Source: Sipunculus nudus (taxonomy: Eukaryota; Annelida; Sipuncula; Golfingiida; Sipunculidae). Taken from it: a DNA stretch of 64,000 nt. Positions 42,101 through 51,866 of the stretch are shown here, piece after piece. Under the pieces are notes generated by a model that made no database searches, was not told the DNA's origin, and saw nothing but the letters and a program-made list of their open reading frames with translations. Location: assembly GCA_026874595.1 (NCBI GenBank), contig CM049320.1, positions 12,711,488 through 12,775,487 on the forward strand. The letters are read 5' to 3'. Within the stretch, counting starts at the first letter, position 1. Each line of letters opens with the position of its first letter. Made by a program: the position numbers and the translations under genes.

Positions 42101-43547
42101 TGGTGTCGTCATGTGGGAAATCATGGCCTATGGAGAGCGGCCATATTGGAACTGGTCAAATCAGGACGTCATTAAAGCCGTCGAAAAGGGTTACAGGCTT
42201 CCACCTCCCATGGTAAGGACAGATAATTTAGATAAGATATTAGATAGAAAAATTGGGATATTTTGCTTATATTTGGTATGATAATAATGTTAATTAATTA
42301 CTTAATGATACTTGATTTTCCTGAGATAATTATTAATTGATTGTTACAAGATAAAAGATCCTAAATTTGATGTCAGTAATGTAGGAATAGTGAAATGTCT
42401 TTGTGTGTTGGAATTAAATTTTGATGAAATTGAAACATACCAGCACAATAATAGTGAGTGTTCAATGTGATTTCTTTGGTTTGATTACAGAATTATAATA
42501 AGTACAGATAATAGACAATATTCATGCACAATTATAATAATAATAACAATAATATATAATTTTTAGTTATAACAATATCCTGATGAAAGTAGGTCATAAT
42601 GCCAGTTCTTATTTATAATGAGAACAGTTTAATAATTTGTAAATATATCAGCCAGTGATAATACAAGGATTTCTTTGCTGCAGGACTGCCCTGATGCCAT
42701 CCACCAGCTTATGTTAGATTGCTGGCAGAAGGAGAGAAATCATCGGCCTAAGTTTGCCGCAATCGTGAAAACCCTCGACAAGCTGATCAGGGCACCAGAA
42801 CTACTCAGGAAGATAGCCAAGCCAAGGTCAGCATTAAAATGTTATTTGTCACTTTACTTATTGTGTACTATTTGATAAATGTTGTCATGTGGCCCATCAT
42901 TTACAATAAACTCTCACAAGGTGGGAAAGAATAGTATAGGATAATAGAAAACAATTTAAACCAGAAGACTGAGGATTTAAACGAAGTATTTGATATTCTT
43001 GAGGGAGGATTTTGTGCAGAATGGAAAATATTAAATTAATTACAAGGTCTATGATTTATAAGGGATGACATGAGATATTCTTTTCATGTTTCAGCAATCA
43101 TTTTTTTTACAGATATAAATAACAAGGTAGTTATTTTCATTTAGTTGAATCCATATCATAGCATATGAAATTCTTTATTCCTTTAGTCCGTTACAATTGT
43201 GTGATGATTCCATTTTTTATCACACAAAGCGCCACCTACATGCAGATTCCCTCAATTATTTCATTTCTTTAAACAGGCCGCAGAATCTGCTGAATCAAGG
43301 GGCTCCAGACTTGACGAGTTTAACGAGTATAGAGGAGTGGCTCACCAGCATTAAGATGGAGCGATATATAGACCATTTCCTGCATAACGGTATTGTCAGC
43401 ATGCACCAGGTGGCGCAGCTGATGCTGAAAGACATTGTTGCCATGGGTATTACGTTGGTCGGGCACCAAAAGAAGATAATGAACAGTGTACAGACTCTCC
43501 GTGCTCAAATCGACGGAACGCATGTCTCAGAGGGGCTCTTTGTATAG
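17755..43547 (+). CDS. Eph receptor tyrosine kinase, 17 exons, 5' end missing
   Basis: A cell-surface receptor for membrane-bound ephrins, acting in contact-dependent repulsion, axon guidance and tissue boundaries (family knowledge). The 17 exons sum to 2934 bases with consistent phases and no internal stop, giving 977 residues. Domains by visible residue: ephrin-binding 1-165, Cys-rich sushi/EGF-like 166-276, FN3-1 278-376, FN3-2 379-472, transmembrane 493-517, juxtamembrane 518-612 with Y588 and Y594, kinase 613-880, SAM about 902-968, C-terminus GLFV. Catalytic residues are intact: glycine loop GGGEFGDV, K645 in VAIK, E662, HRDLAARN at 736-743, DFG at 756-758, APE, so the kinase should be active. 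Eph proteins are usually about 950-1050 residues; the shortfall is the signal peptide and the start of the ligand-binding domain, whose exons I did not find. Most non-vertebrate bilaterians have one Eph gene, so A or B class should not be assigned. Family call is essentially certain; individual small exons are less so. Confidence 0.97.
18425..32138 (+). other. Large first visible Eph intron, 13.7 kb
   Basis: GT-AG intron between the ligand-binding exon and the EGF-like exon, longer than all later introns together. I saw no coding sequence in it on either strand. Contents include a 28-bp-offset duplication at 18923-18973, an homeodomain-type TAATTA cluster near 20028-20055, and otherwise unremarkable AT-rich sequence. 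Confidence 0.9.
18923..18973. repeat. 28-bp-offset tandem duplication in Eph intron
   Basis: GTTACCCAGACTGGTAGTGT is present at 18923 and again at 18951, followed by CAG in both. Confidence 0.9.
32139..32294 (+). CDS. Eph exon: EGF-like Cys-rich module
   Basis: 156 bp, acceptor TTTTACAG, donor GTACGT, phase 1 to phase 1. It encodes [19 protein letters not shown] followed by [15 protein letters not shown], the module with regularly spaced cysteines between the ligand-binding domain and the first FN3. The spliced junction restores His-Ala-Cys. It follows the 13.7 kb intron. Confidence 0.95.
32594..32774 (+). CDS. Eph exon: first half of FN3-1
   Basis: 181 bp, acceptor AAACAG, donor GTATGC, phase 1 to phase 2. 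It starts [15 protein letters not shown], the usual Eph entry into FN3-1, and includes the core Trp of [11 protein letters not shown] and FCSECD. One sequon NQT lies at the 3' end. Confidence 0.95.
32985..33027. repeat. (AT)n microsatellite in Eph intron
   Basis: Uninterrupted AT dinucleotide run of about 43 bases. Confidence 0.97.
34669..34793 (+). CDS. Eph exon: second half of FN3-1
   Basis: 125 bp, acceptor TTCATAG, donor GTAATG, phase 2 to phase 1. It encodes [20 protein letters not shown], the typical L-x-P-x-T-x-Y-x-V-x-V FN3 strand, with a sequon NYT. Confidence 0.95.
35170..35384 (+). CDS. Eph exon: most of FN3-2
   Basis: 215 bp, acceptor TTTCAG, donor GTAAGA, phase 1 to phase 0. 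It encodes [20 protein letters not shown], then [20 protein letters not shown], with sequons NRT and NMT and ends [10 protein letters not shown]. The roughly 110 bases upstream of the acceptor are an unusual (ATT/ATC)n-rich stretch instead of an ordinary pyrimidine tract. Confidence 0.95.
37041..37110 (+). CDS. Eph exon: end of FN3-2
   Basis: 70 bp, acceptor TTTTTAG, donor GTAAGC, phase 0 to phase 1. It encodes [20 protein letters not shown], the last FN3-2 strands (compare V-R-A-x-N-x-x-G-x-G-x-x-S in family members). Confidence 0.93.
37437..37575 (+). CDS. Eph exon: transmembrane helix
   Basis: 139 bp, acceptor AATCAG, donor GTGAGT, phase 1 to phase 2. A polar linker ([15 protein letters not shown]) leads into a 25-residue hydrophobic helix beginning [15 protein letters not shown] and ending in Ile/Val/Phe, stopped by Arg-Arg. 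This fits a single-pass type I membrane topology. Confidence 0.94.
38007..38057 (+). CDS. Eph juxtamembrane mini-exon, 51 bp, possible cassette
   Basis: A 17-codon exon with acceptor TTTATCAG and donor GTAAGG. It enters and leaves in phase 2, so inclusion or skipping both keep the frame. It encodes the basic segment [18 protein letters not shown] directly after the transmembrane stop-transfer residues. If skipped, the flanking exons still join as Arg. Support is splice sites, phase and position; there is no domain signature, so it is the least certain exon. Confidence 0.7.
38690..38751 (+). CDS. Eph exon: proximal juxtamembrane
   Basis: 62 bp, acceptor CTTTCAG, donor GTAAGT, phase 2 to phase 1. 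It encodes [20 protein letters not shown]. No conserved motif, but the phases fit both neighbours and the splice sites are strong. Confidence 0.8.
39043..39103. repeat. (AT)n microsatellite before a 51-bp Eph exon
   Basis: Uninterrupted AT run of about 61 bases ending 43 bases before the exon at 39147, so length variation could influence recognition of that small exon (inference). Confidence 0.97.
39147..39197 (+). CDS. Eph juxtamembrane mini-exon, 51 bp, phase-symmetric
   Basis: A second 51-bp exon, acceptor TTGCAG, donor GTAAGT, phase 1 to phase 1. It encodes [17 protein letters not shown]. It lies about 40 bases after a 61-base (TA)n tract in the preceding intron. Because it is symmetric it too could be skipped without a frameshift. 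Confidence 0.78.
39702..39845 (+). CDS. Eph exon: regulatory juxtamembrane tyrosines and start of kinase
   Basis: 144 bp, acceptor ATTTCAG, donor GTGAGT, phase 1 to phase 1. It encodes [20 protein letters not shown], the highly conserved Eph juxtamembrane motif whose two tyrosines (Y588, Y594) are autophosphorylated to relieve autoinhibition in studied family members. It ends in the first glycines of the nucleotide-binding loop (VIGGG). Confidence 0.97.
40267..40452 (+). CDS. Eph exon: kinase N-lobe
   Basis: 186 bp, acceptor TTTTCAG, donor GTAAGT at 40453, phase 1 to phase 1. It encodes [10 protein letters not shown] of the P-loop, VAIKTLKPG with the ATP-anchoring Lys (K645), and [11 protein letters not shown] with the helix C Glu (E662). 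A second identical GTAAGT donor lies 15 bases downstream at 40468, in the same phase; its use would add five codons (SKYIK) between beta 4 and beta 5. Confidence 0.96.
40476..40574 (+). repeat. 33-bp intronic minisatellite, 3 copies, open in frame
   Basis: Three adjacent 33-bp units start at 40476, 40509 and 40542, each built around AAGATTAAYCCTTTATGTTC. They lie in the intron just after the kinase exon ending 40452 and are in the same reading frame, giving 11-residue repeats of the form [11 protein letters not shown]. Confidence 0.9.
40925..40986 (+). CDS. Eph exon: kinase hinge
   Basis: 62 bp, acceptor TTACAG, donor GTAAGT, phase 1 to phase 0. It encodes [20 protein letters not shown], the beta 5 strand with the Thr gatekeeper position and the hinge EYMANGSLD. 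Confidence 0.96.
41300..41398 (+). CDS. Eph exon: kinase helix E
   Basis: 99 bp, acceptor CTACAG, donor GTAGGT, phase 0 to phase 0. It encodes [20 protein letters not shown] and ends YVHR, splitting the HRDLAARN catalytic loop between Arg and Asp. Confidence 0.96.
41904..42212 (+). CDS. Eph exon: catalytic loop, activation segment and C-lobe
   Basis: 309 bp, acceptor TTACAG, donor GTAAGG, phase 0 to phase 0. It encodes [20 protein letters not shown] with catalytic Asp738 and DFG Asp756, activation-loop Tyr772 ([20 protein letters not shown]), then [20 protein letters not shown]. The DLAARN sequence marks a tyrosine kinase and nothing in the active site is lost. Confidence 0.98.
42684..42826 (+). 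CDS. Eph exon: end of kinase domain
   Basis: 143 bp, acceptor GCTGCAG, donor GTCAGC at 42827 (the weakest donor in the gene), phase 0 to phase 2. It encodes [36 protein letters not shown]. The reading frame stays open past the donor to a TGA at 42873-42875, and an AATAAA lies at 42905-42910, so an alternative SAM-less terminus is possible. Confidence 0.95.
43277..43547 (+). CDS. Eph last exon: SAM domain, C-terminal tail and stop
   Basis: 271 bp, acceptor AAACAG, phase 2, stop TAG at 43545-43547. A linker ([15 protein letters not shown]) leads into a SAM domain: [40 protein letters not shown], then [18 protein letters not shown]. The protein ends EGLFV; Leu at -2 and Val at 0 fit a class II PDZ ligand, a common feature of Eph tails. 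Confidence 0.96.
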
Positions 43548-43982
43548 TACGGGGCTCTAAGTAGGATTTTTAAATTAATTTTTAACTTATCATAAATCAA
43601 CCATTTTCATTTTTTTCCCCTCTTTTTTTCATGCATGTGTTGGCAGTTGTAATTTTTGCCAAAGATTGGTCTCATGTTAGTGATTTCAGTGTTGTTTCGT
43701 ACAAACTTTAAAAAAGGCATATACATAAACAAAAGAAAAAAACTGAGGTACAGATATCTGGTAGGAAGCTGGTCTCAATGAATGACTAACAGAAAATGCT
43801 CGTAGCTTTTTAAATCGTGAGTAGGTGATATGTTATTTCATTTATATTTATGGAGTTATGTTCATTTGGCTCCCTTGAAAGGTACTTTTTTATTTGTCAT
43901 TAAGTTTGTTGGTGTCTTCTAAAAATACTTCACTGGTATTTATCAGTGTCTGGAAAATTAACTTTCTTCAAAATGATTTACA

Positions 43983-43988
43983 AATAAA
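43983..43988 (+). terminator. Candidate Eph polyadenylation signal
   Basis: Canonical AATAAA about 436 bases after the Eph stop codon, the first on this strand downstream of the stop. Its use is inferred, and later AATAAA copies are also available. Confidence 0.35.
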
Positions 43989-45562
43989 TCTGAACACTTG
44001 ATATTACATGAAATTTCACATATATTCACGTGATTTGAAATAAATTAAGAAAGTCTTTGTGGATCTTTAGACCCATATTTGGTACTGTTGAGCAGTTCCC
44101 ATAAATAAAAAAAAAATGCCATTCATACGTTTATAATAGCAAGTAATTTGAACTTTTTGCTGTTCAACAATAACATAACATTCCATGGGTTCTTGGACAT
44201 TTGGTCTAAACATTTAAAAAAGTTAGAAGCTCCAAAAATATTTATGAAAAGGTATTATTTGCACTCTTGTGGAACGTATGTCTCAAGCCAGTAGGTTAGT
44301 ATTCATATCAATGATTAACAGAAAAAAATTATACCAGCAACTTGCCACGTGTTTGTCAGATCAGAGGTGTATGATTAACAGTAACAAGTATTGTTGACAT
44401 CACTTGTTAGTCATTGTTATTGTTAGTCGTCTCTGTTCCCATTCCTGTTTTCTGTGTATCTTTATTGGGCAGTTCTGTATCAGTACAGTCTGTCATGCTG
44501 TGCTTCCATACAACACAACCCCTCCACCCCTACTTGAAAAAATGGAACTGTCACAGACAGTTTCTTACCTGTTATACAGGACTATGCTCATTGATTTATC
44601 AGGGGGGTTAGCACTGAAATGAACACAGAATCATAAAATGTATATTATCCTTTCATTCATTACCCCTCCAGCACTGCAATAGACTGCTCCTTAAGGCAAC
44701 TAATGTTATTCATTTAGTCTTTATGGGGGTGACAGCATGGTTTTCAGATAAATAAACACGTTCTTGGAAACCAATACAGTATAATCCTGTTCTCTCACCA
44801 ACACCAGAACTTCAGGAACTTTAGGTTATCAGTGAGGGTGGTGTATGAATAACTGTTTAATCTTTTGAATGGGTTCATTGAGGAAAAATGTTTGTATGCC
44901 ATAACTACAAAAGTTTAATTTTCATACTAAGAACAATTTTGATGTTTTAAATATCTCTTTTCTTGAATAAATGATAGCTTGAATCATATTTCAGCTCATT
45001 GCACTTAAAATACTGCTATTCATTTTGCAAGATATTCTACCGTATAAGGATACACAGAGGAATTATTAAGTATGAATGTGTCAATGACATGTTTTTGAAC
45101 AGTCACAAGATGGCGCTGAGATGCAGAATTGGTACTACTGTTATTAATAATGGATATCCATTTTGGAGGTACCACAGTTTTTTGCTTGAAAATTGACCAA
45201 GATGAAATATGGAAGGACACCCGGATGGTACAACATGTTATATAGACAGATTTAAACTTTTAGTAAACAAACTATATAAATTTAAAGTAAGCAGACTTTG
45301 GGACTTTGACATAACATGGTGGTATATGAATTGGGTGGTTACATGGATGGCAAAGGAACGGGGTTATACTGTATATGGTGGTCATCCCTGAAGATTAATG
45401 TTAGTAACTGTAGACGGAAGTGTGTACTCTAGTATGTTATAACTCAACGATTATCAGGTTGAGGCAGATGATGACACTATGGTGCTTTTGTATGTTATAT
45501 AATGGTGAGCTTTAATGATGTCATGCTACGCAGGGTTTATAAATAATGTGTGGTTTTGTTAT

Positions 45563-45650
45563 GTATCTGGCACCCCTATCATGGTCCAGTGAACTTGCCA
45601 GTATATAGTTAAATTGACCAAACCATTATCGGGTAGGGGTGCCAAGATAC
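45563..45650. repeat. Inverted repeat (potential hairpin) downstream of Eph
   Basis: GTATCTGGCACCCCTA at 45563 and its inverse TAGGGGTGCCAAGATAC at 45634-45650 differ by one extra A, with a loop of about 55 bases. It would be a stable RNA stem if inside the 3' UTR. Confidence 0.75.
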
Positions 45651-46504
45651 ACAAGAGGTTGTGCATATCATTTAGGCAGAAAGTCATGCATATGGTACAG
45701 CTGTGTATATTAATGTACATAATTGTTGTGGTTGAGAGTGTCAGTGTGTATGTGTGTGATTGGGTGTGTATGATTGTGTGTGCATGCAGAGTTGTGTGAA
45801 ACCCATAAAATGGGCTTTGAATTCTCCTCATGCTGTCTCTTACATATTTGCACCAAACATTTACTTTGCAAATGTTATTATTGTATATGTTCATTTGACT
45901 CTGGCTTATCTCAATGATAAGCTTGGTTGCTGATTAATCCAAGGTGGCCAAACTAGTTTAGTTACTTAAACCAAAGCTGGGCTTGTCTCAAGATTTACAC
46001 ACATTAGATTGGTACCCTTCTCATTAATGGCCCAACTGAAGACTAGCAAATATTTCGACTGAGAGCAAGTCAACTGGAACTAGCATGTCAGTCTTGTTAT
46101 AATTAGACATGCTGTCTTCAATTTAACACAGGATTTAGTGTCCCTGGTCCAAATTTGAGGGTTGAACCAGTCTACATGCACAAATGCAAACATACACTGA
46201 TGTTAGGACATTACCTGATTACCTGAGATTAGATATTTTATACACAAGTTGATTCAGAAAACATAACAGTAGCATAAAGTAAATTGCAATCTGGGTATTT
46301 ATAAAACAAATGAGTTCTCAAATAACACAGTAACGTTAATCTTCAAAAGATAATGAAAACAAATATGATGTAAAATAATTTACCATAAATTACCTAGAGG
46401 AGAACTGAGATATAATCCTTAGTTAATGAGCAGCATAGCTGTGTTTATATAGTGTACATAATGGTTCATTCCAACAGTACATATCTGTAAACATATATAT
46501 AATG

Positions 46505-46506
<2 letters not shown>

Positions 46507-46546
<40 letters not shown>
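46507..46546. repeat. (TA)n microsatellite
   Basis: Uninterrupted TA run of about 40 bases. Confidence 0.97.
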
Positions 46547-46548
<2 letters not shown>

Positions 46549-49232
46549 TTAAATATACTTGAACTGTTAACATCTTTATTTATGAGGTATTAGCGAATTC
46601 ACATGTTAACTTAAGGAACCCTTGATACAGAAGACAGAAATCAGAAGGATTAAACAGTATAGTGAGTGTGTGTCCTTGTTTTAACAGCAGACTATCCTGT
46701 CCATATTTAATCATGTATTTTGCCATTAATTATACAGTGAGAGAGAAAATATATATGTAAGAATGAGGATGGTGTGCATACTGTATAATATAATTGCATA
46801 ATTTAAGCTGCATTTATGTGATAAATGATACACAGACGGAAATGCATTTTATCTTGTTCATGATTTGCATTCGTTTATTGCTTGCACCCCACAGAGAGTG
46901 GCGCCATCTCTTGGGACTGTTATATACTATGTGATGGCGTGACCTTTGAACTTCTGAATGTTTGTGAGATGAAGCTGTACAGTGTATCATTGTGTATAGT
47001 GCTCTGAGTATCATATATCTATTATAGTCATATGTACATAGTGTACAAGGATTTGCATTGATGTAATGACGACTTGATGATTAAATTTATATTGAAACTT
47101 GACCATGTCTTATTTCTTTTGTCGTGTGGGTGTATGTGAGTGTGTGTGTGGGTGAGGGAGAGAGATCGAGAGAGACTTGTCAGCCATTGTTTACCTCTCT
47201 CAGAATCTCACTTTTTTATTTACAAACATCCCATATTATCATTAACAATTAGAAAAGTAGTCTAAGACGACATACATATCCCCTCCAGGCCTCGAATCAA
47301 ACTTTATAATGCGCTTCCCTGAAAGGTTTGTGTCACGGTCCATCAATGCCATGGTTGGATCACGGGTTAGCTCTGCTCCCTGGAACAGGGGTTATCCTAC
47401 CACCAGTGAATTGCTGCGGTCTTTGGCCTGGTTAAAAGATGCCCTATTTCGCATTTAATAGATTCCTTCAAATTAAAAAAAATATAACGGTGATCCAGAT
47501 AAACACACGACAAATGTCCAATAATAACAATATGTGTAAATTGCTGACTCACAAACCAACCGACCAGAAAATCAAATAAAGGAAACCATGATACTTTGGC
47601 CCCTAACATAATGGATGCATACAAACGATGATCGATTATTAATCGATAACTTTATGTACTTTCTATATTACCTTTAACTCTGCTGTGTTTTAGTACCTAG
47701 AATGTTGACCCAAGTAAATAAATAGTCTGACATCTACATCGGTATTCATAATGAAACCATCAATCCACCCACATCTAAGGTCAACTTGCCGTCGAACGAT
47801 TACTGGCCGCTGCGCAAGGTTCCGTTTTGATGCTGTTCTTTACTATGTGTTCGTATATCCCTGACAGGATTAGATTCTTTGCATGTGCATATAAGTAATA
47901 GTTTCATAGATTTTGCAAAAATGCAAATCATCAATTAATTGGCACACCACTAATATATTTATATCGGTATTGGTAAACCGGGTTCATTTCAGGTCCAGTT
48001 AATCCCTAAGTTTTCTTTGTGTGGTAACGACCGATCATAGTGCTATGGTGTGTGGTGTAACCTATATCCATTTATACCTGGTATAAGTTTCCAGATTTCT
48101 TAACATACAAATCATCTGGAATACCCGGGATAATAGCCGAGATAAACAAATTGGTATAATGGCCCATAATAGTAAAGAATTCTGTTATAAAGAGAAATGG
48201 CGATGCTTCAGATTAAATTCAAAATTTAATCGACTGCTCCTTGGGTATTACAATTACATTAGAATCTGATCATAACATCGTTTCGAGGTTGTTACAGAAA
48301 CACCAACCAAGCAGCCAGATAGCCGCCTTCTGCGACGAAACCTCATGACCTGTGATTGTCAACTGTGTCGTCGCCCATATATTCGTATAAATGGAGCTTC
48401 AGGTGTGTGTTTGCACACGATACGATCATGTTTCTGGAAAGGGCGCTGTGTTATCAATTCTTTCGACATTGTAGCATTAACATTTTTGCAGCGTTGTGTA
48501 AGTATGTTATGTAGAACATAACTTAGCACTAAAATTTGGCGACAGTAAGTGCTTTTTACCTCAGTAAGTGTTTCAGTTCAAGAAAACACTGGCAATAGTT
48601 CTCAAGCCATGACATAGGCAGCAGAATGTCTTTATGTACTCTTTTTGTATAATTAAGACATTATACATATTTAAACTTAGAGTATATATGAGTATTAGCT
48701 TGCCATAACTCGACTGGATTTAAACCATGATATGCTGAGAATATTATGAATTTACTCCCTTTTACCGCGCATACCGTATGGAGCTTATAATCTCGTCCAG
48801 CCGCATAGGTGGGGTAGTGACTGAACTGTACTATCAGATATATTTGAAGTTGATAGATGTGAGGTATAACTACTATTTTAGTCACCCTTTGAAGCTACAG
48901 CAACCAGCCAAAGACGAAAAAATCTCCCGGTGGAGGTTTAACAATACAATTTAAATGTTCATATGTTCTTCCACCACATGTCATAAATAATGGCGGTTCT
49001 TCATTGTAACATTGCATAGTCTGAAAAATAACAAGCCCTACATCCGCAACGGTATTCACATTTATCTCCGACTGCTGTATAAATATTAATCTTAATGGGG
49101 CCTTTTTCTGACGTCTGTTAACTTAAGATAATCCCTTAAACCTCTTGATTTAATACATTTCATAAAAATAGGCAAGAGATTCCGGTCCCACGTCTCACTG
49201 ACAGTTCATTTTGTTTAGGCCAAAATAAAAAA

Positions 49233-49545
49233 AAAGGTTTGGTTCTCAGGCACTTTTTTTCAGAAATCAATGCGGGCGGGCGCTTTTTTTATTTTAAATT
49301 TTTTGGTATGTTTCGATAAAAATGTCAAATGATAAGGGAAATGCATGAAAATAACAGTTTTATTTTGCTAAAGAAGTAAAAGCATTACAAAACAAAGGAA
49401 ATAGTATGGTTTTGTCTTAGTGAAAGAAATGTCGGAGCGGCAGTAATTCAAAATTGGAAAGTTTTTATTGAAAATCAAAATAAAAATAAATTATTGATGC
49501 GGGGGTTTAAAATTGATGCGGGCGGTGCCTGAGAACCATACCTTT
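49233..49545. mobile_element. 313-bp MITE with 21-bp TIRs
   Basis: The left end AAAGGTTTGGTTCTCAGGCAC at 49233-49253 minus one mismatch is the inverse of 49525-49545. Just inside each end the motif ATCAATGCGGGCGG-like sequence is repeated with opposite relation, and the interior is AT-rich without coding capacity. This is a non-autonomous DNA transposon of unassigned superfamily; the flanks are A/T runs, so no clear target duplication can be read. Confidence 0.85.
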
Positions 49546-49655
49546 AATTTTTTTTTACATGTTTACGTGTTTACATAGCAACAACTGGGAGGACATCTGG
49601 CGGCAAGTCAGATGAACCAGAGTTTACAAACCACGTTTGTAAATGATTAAGGTGA

Positions 49656-49675
49656 CCCCCCCCCCCCCCCCCCCC
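49656..49675. repeat. Poly-C run of 20
   Basis: Twenty consecutive C residues; length may be an assembly estimate. Confidence 0.9.
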
Positions 49676-50390
49676 GCCGTCACATAGACAGTATAAGAAC
49701 TTTTCTTTGCGCAGATTACCTACAGTTTATTAATATGTACGTATTGTACGCCACAAATCATGTGAAGTCTACAGATAAGGCAGGCGATTAAATGGATTCA
49801 AGCTATCCCACCTTTCGATTAAGAGATAAAGGAACAAATCCAATAAATGAATGACATGATGACATCGTATATGTTAAGTCTTAAAATACAAATATATTGA
49901 TTCATCATCACGCCTTTGATTTCCCAGTGATAAGAAACACGGAAATTGTGGTTTGAAAGAAAAAAGAAAAAAGTGTCAAGAATCAGATGTATGGTTGTGT
50001 ATCAACTGAGTTCTGAAAAAAATCTTAATATTGGTTTTCCCTCAGGGTTCGCATTTGACCCTGGTTAAACCTTTTTTACCCAACCCAGGTTTTACCAGTG
50101 TTTTACCAAGGTTTTAGCCCAGTTTTTTTTTACCCAAGCTTTTTATACCAACATGCATATTGTAATAATATTTGTAGCAAACCAAGTGGCTCTGATCACA
50201 TCACCCCTTGCTAAAAGGAGTCATTAACCACTCACACTTTAACTAATGTTTGGCTGTGAAGAGCAATTCTAATCGACAAGAAATAAGGATAATACCTAGG
50301 AATTCTGGGGAAAACCCTCTTTTACCTAGCTCAGGTTTTTACCCGGGTAAAAGTAAAACACGGGTTATACTCAGGTGCTGGGAAACTTGG

Positions 50391-50391
<1 letters not shown>

Positions 50392-50423
<32 letters not shown>

Positions 50424-50424
50424 A

Positions 50425-50483
<59 letters not shown>
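50392..50483. repeat. Compound (TA)n(TG)n(TA)n microsatellite
   Basis: TA, then TG with one TA interruption, then a long TA run, about 92 bases in total. Confidence 0.95.
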
Positions 50484-50485
<2 letters not shown>

Positions 50486-50622
50486 TGCAATCATAGTTTA
50501 ATGAAGGTTTATATTTCAAGTTTACACACCAAGCAAGATATATACCCAAAACAAAATTAATCATCTCAAGACCAAATTTGGACAGTCATGGAGAAGAATA
50601 ACAGTTAAATTTGATAGCACAA

Positions 50623-50638
50623 GGGCGCCCCCTGGTAG
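50623..50638 (-). promoter_or_regulatory. CTCF-like motif
   Basis: On the minus strand CTACCAGGGGGCGCC matches the known animal CTCF core CCASYAGRKGGCRS at nearly every position. Binding is inference; short motifs occur by chance. Confidence 0.35.
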
Positions 50639-51800
50639 CAGGTGTTATACAAGCAACCGTGTTTGATCAGATGACAGGCTTTTTTTTTTTACTCATGTGG
50701 TTTAGGTCCCACAAATAAAAAAAATACTTAAGAAAAATAATTATTATGTACACTTAGTGTGGATATAACAATTAAACAGATCAAATGCATTTTTTTATTT
50801 GTAGACATCGCCCAGGTAAAAAGGTGAGAAGCTGTCATTTTTAAAGTTAGAATTAACATTTTTATTTGTAAACTGGAGTGAAGGCATGGTGATATCACTA
50901 CAAGCAATGTCAGTTCAGCATTTTGGCATATATTCCACTATGTTTTGCAAAGTCTGAAAATTTAAAACATATCAAAGTAATTAAAGGGTAACAAATAATT
51001 TGAAAATAATAGGATTTTAAAGGTAATGATTTGAACAAAAGTAAACTCAGCAATGTTTAACAAAATTAAACAATTTTTCTGTTAACGTGAATACAGCTTT
51101 GACAGCAATCAGAGGGATTTTAGATAACTGTTAAATATTCCGAGGAAAGGTAACCTACCGACACCTAAAGCTGGGGGGGGGGGCACAATCAATTCTTTGC
51201 TTGGCAGACAGGACACAATAGAAAAATGTACACTGATCAATGCAAAATTAGATAAGATCAGTGCCATAAATCTAAGCTTAAGCTCTAAGATATTTCTGAT
51301 TCAGGCAAAATTTTACGCATTGTCATTGTAATACGAAATGCGTCGAAAAGTGACTCGGAACTCTGGGATCTTTATAAATGTGAATCTTATTCCAAGATAA
51401 AAGGCGTGAGGAGAAAAAGCTCATCAGAACTGGACGAGAATGACGTCAGGTGAAAGTGACTGTTGTTTTGGGTGTTTGTTAAAAATGTTCTGGACATATT
51501 TTATAAACACGTTTATGAAAACTTCTTCTATAACGTTTTTTGATTGAATAAAACACTGGTCATACTGAGGAGTCAGTGAGGGAATGAGAGAATTGTTATT
51601 AATGCATTAGATATAATATTAATATATTTAATGTTTTAGTTCATATGCAATGGACTGGTATGAATGCACCTCTTAAAGCCATAAACTGCGTGCGAATAAA
51701 AAAAAAAATGATATTTTTAGAGATGTTATGAAATCCATTTTAAAACAACCTCATTCAATTGTCAAAAAAAAATATGATGTTAGTAACATTAAAGGATGAC

Positions 51801-51866
51801 AGATGGCGCTACCGACAAGGGACGAATTTGTCGTGCAAACTTTCGGAGACTACGATCGCGCCATCT
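51801..51866. promoter_or_regulatory. Convergent pair of CTCF-like cores
   Basis: AGATGGCGC at 51801-51809 on plus and the same nine bases on minus at 51858-51866 face each other 48 bases apart. Both are preceded by CAG-type context (GACAGATGGCGCTA; GGCAGATGGCGCGA). AGATGGCGC is the core of invertebrate CTCF sites. It could instead be the arms of a small inverted repeat. Confidence 0.35.

Larger units (their letters stand above)
43548..47100 (+). other. Probable Eph 3' UTR and 3' flank
   Basis: No coding sequence recognised. AATAAA polyadenylation signals occur at 43983-43988 and again near 44104 and 44965, so the proximal UTR could be about 450 bases; the distal limit cannot be set without transcripts. 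The stretch holds a (TA)n tract, an inverted repeat at 45563-45650 and two CTCF-like cores at 45108 and 46901. Confidence 0.45.
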
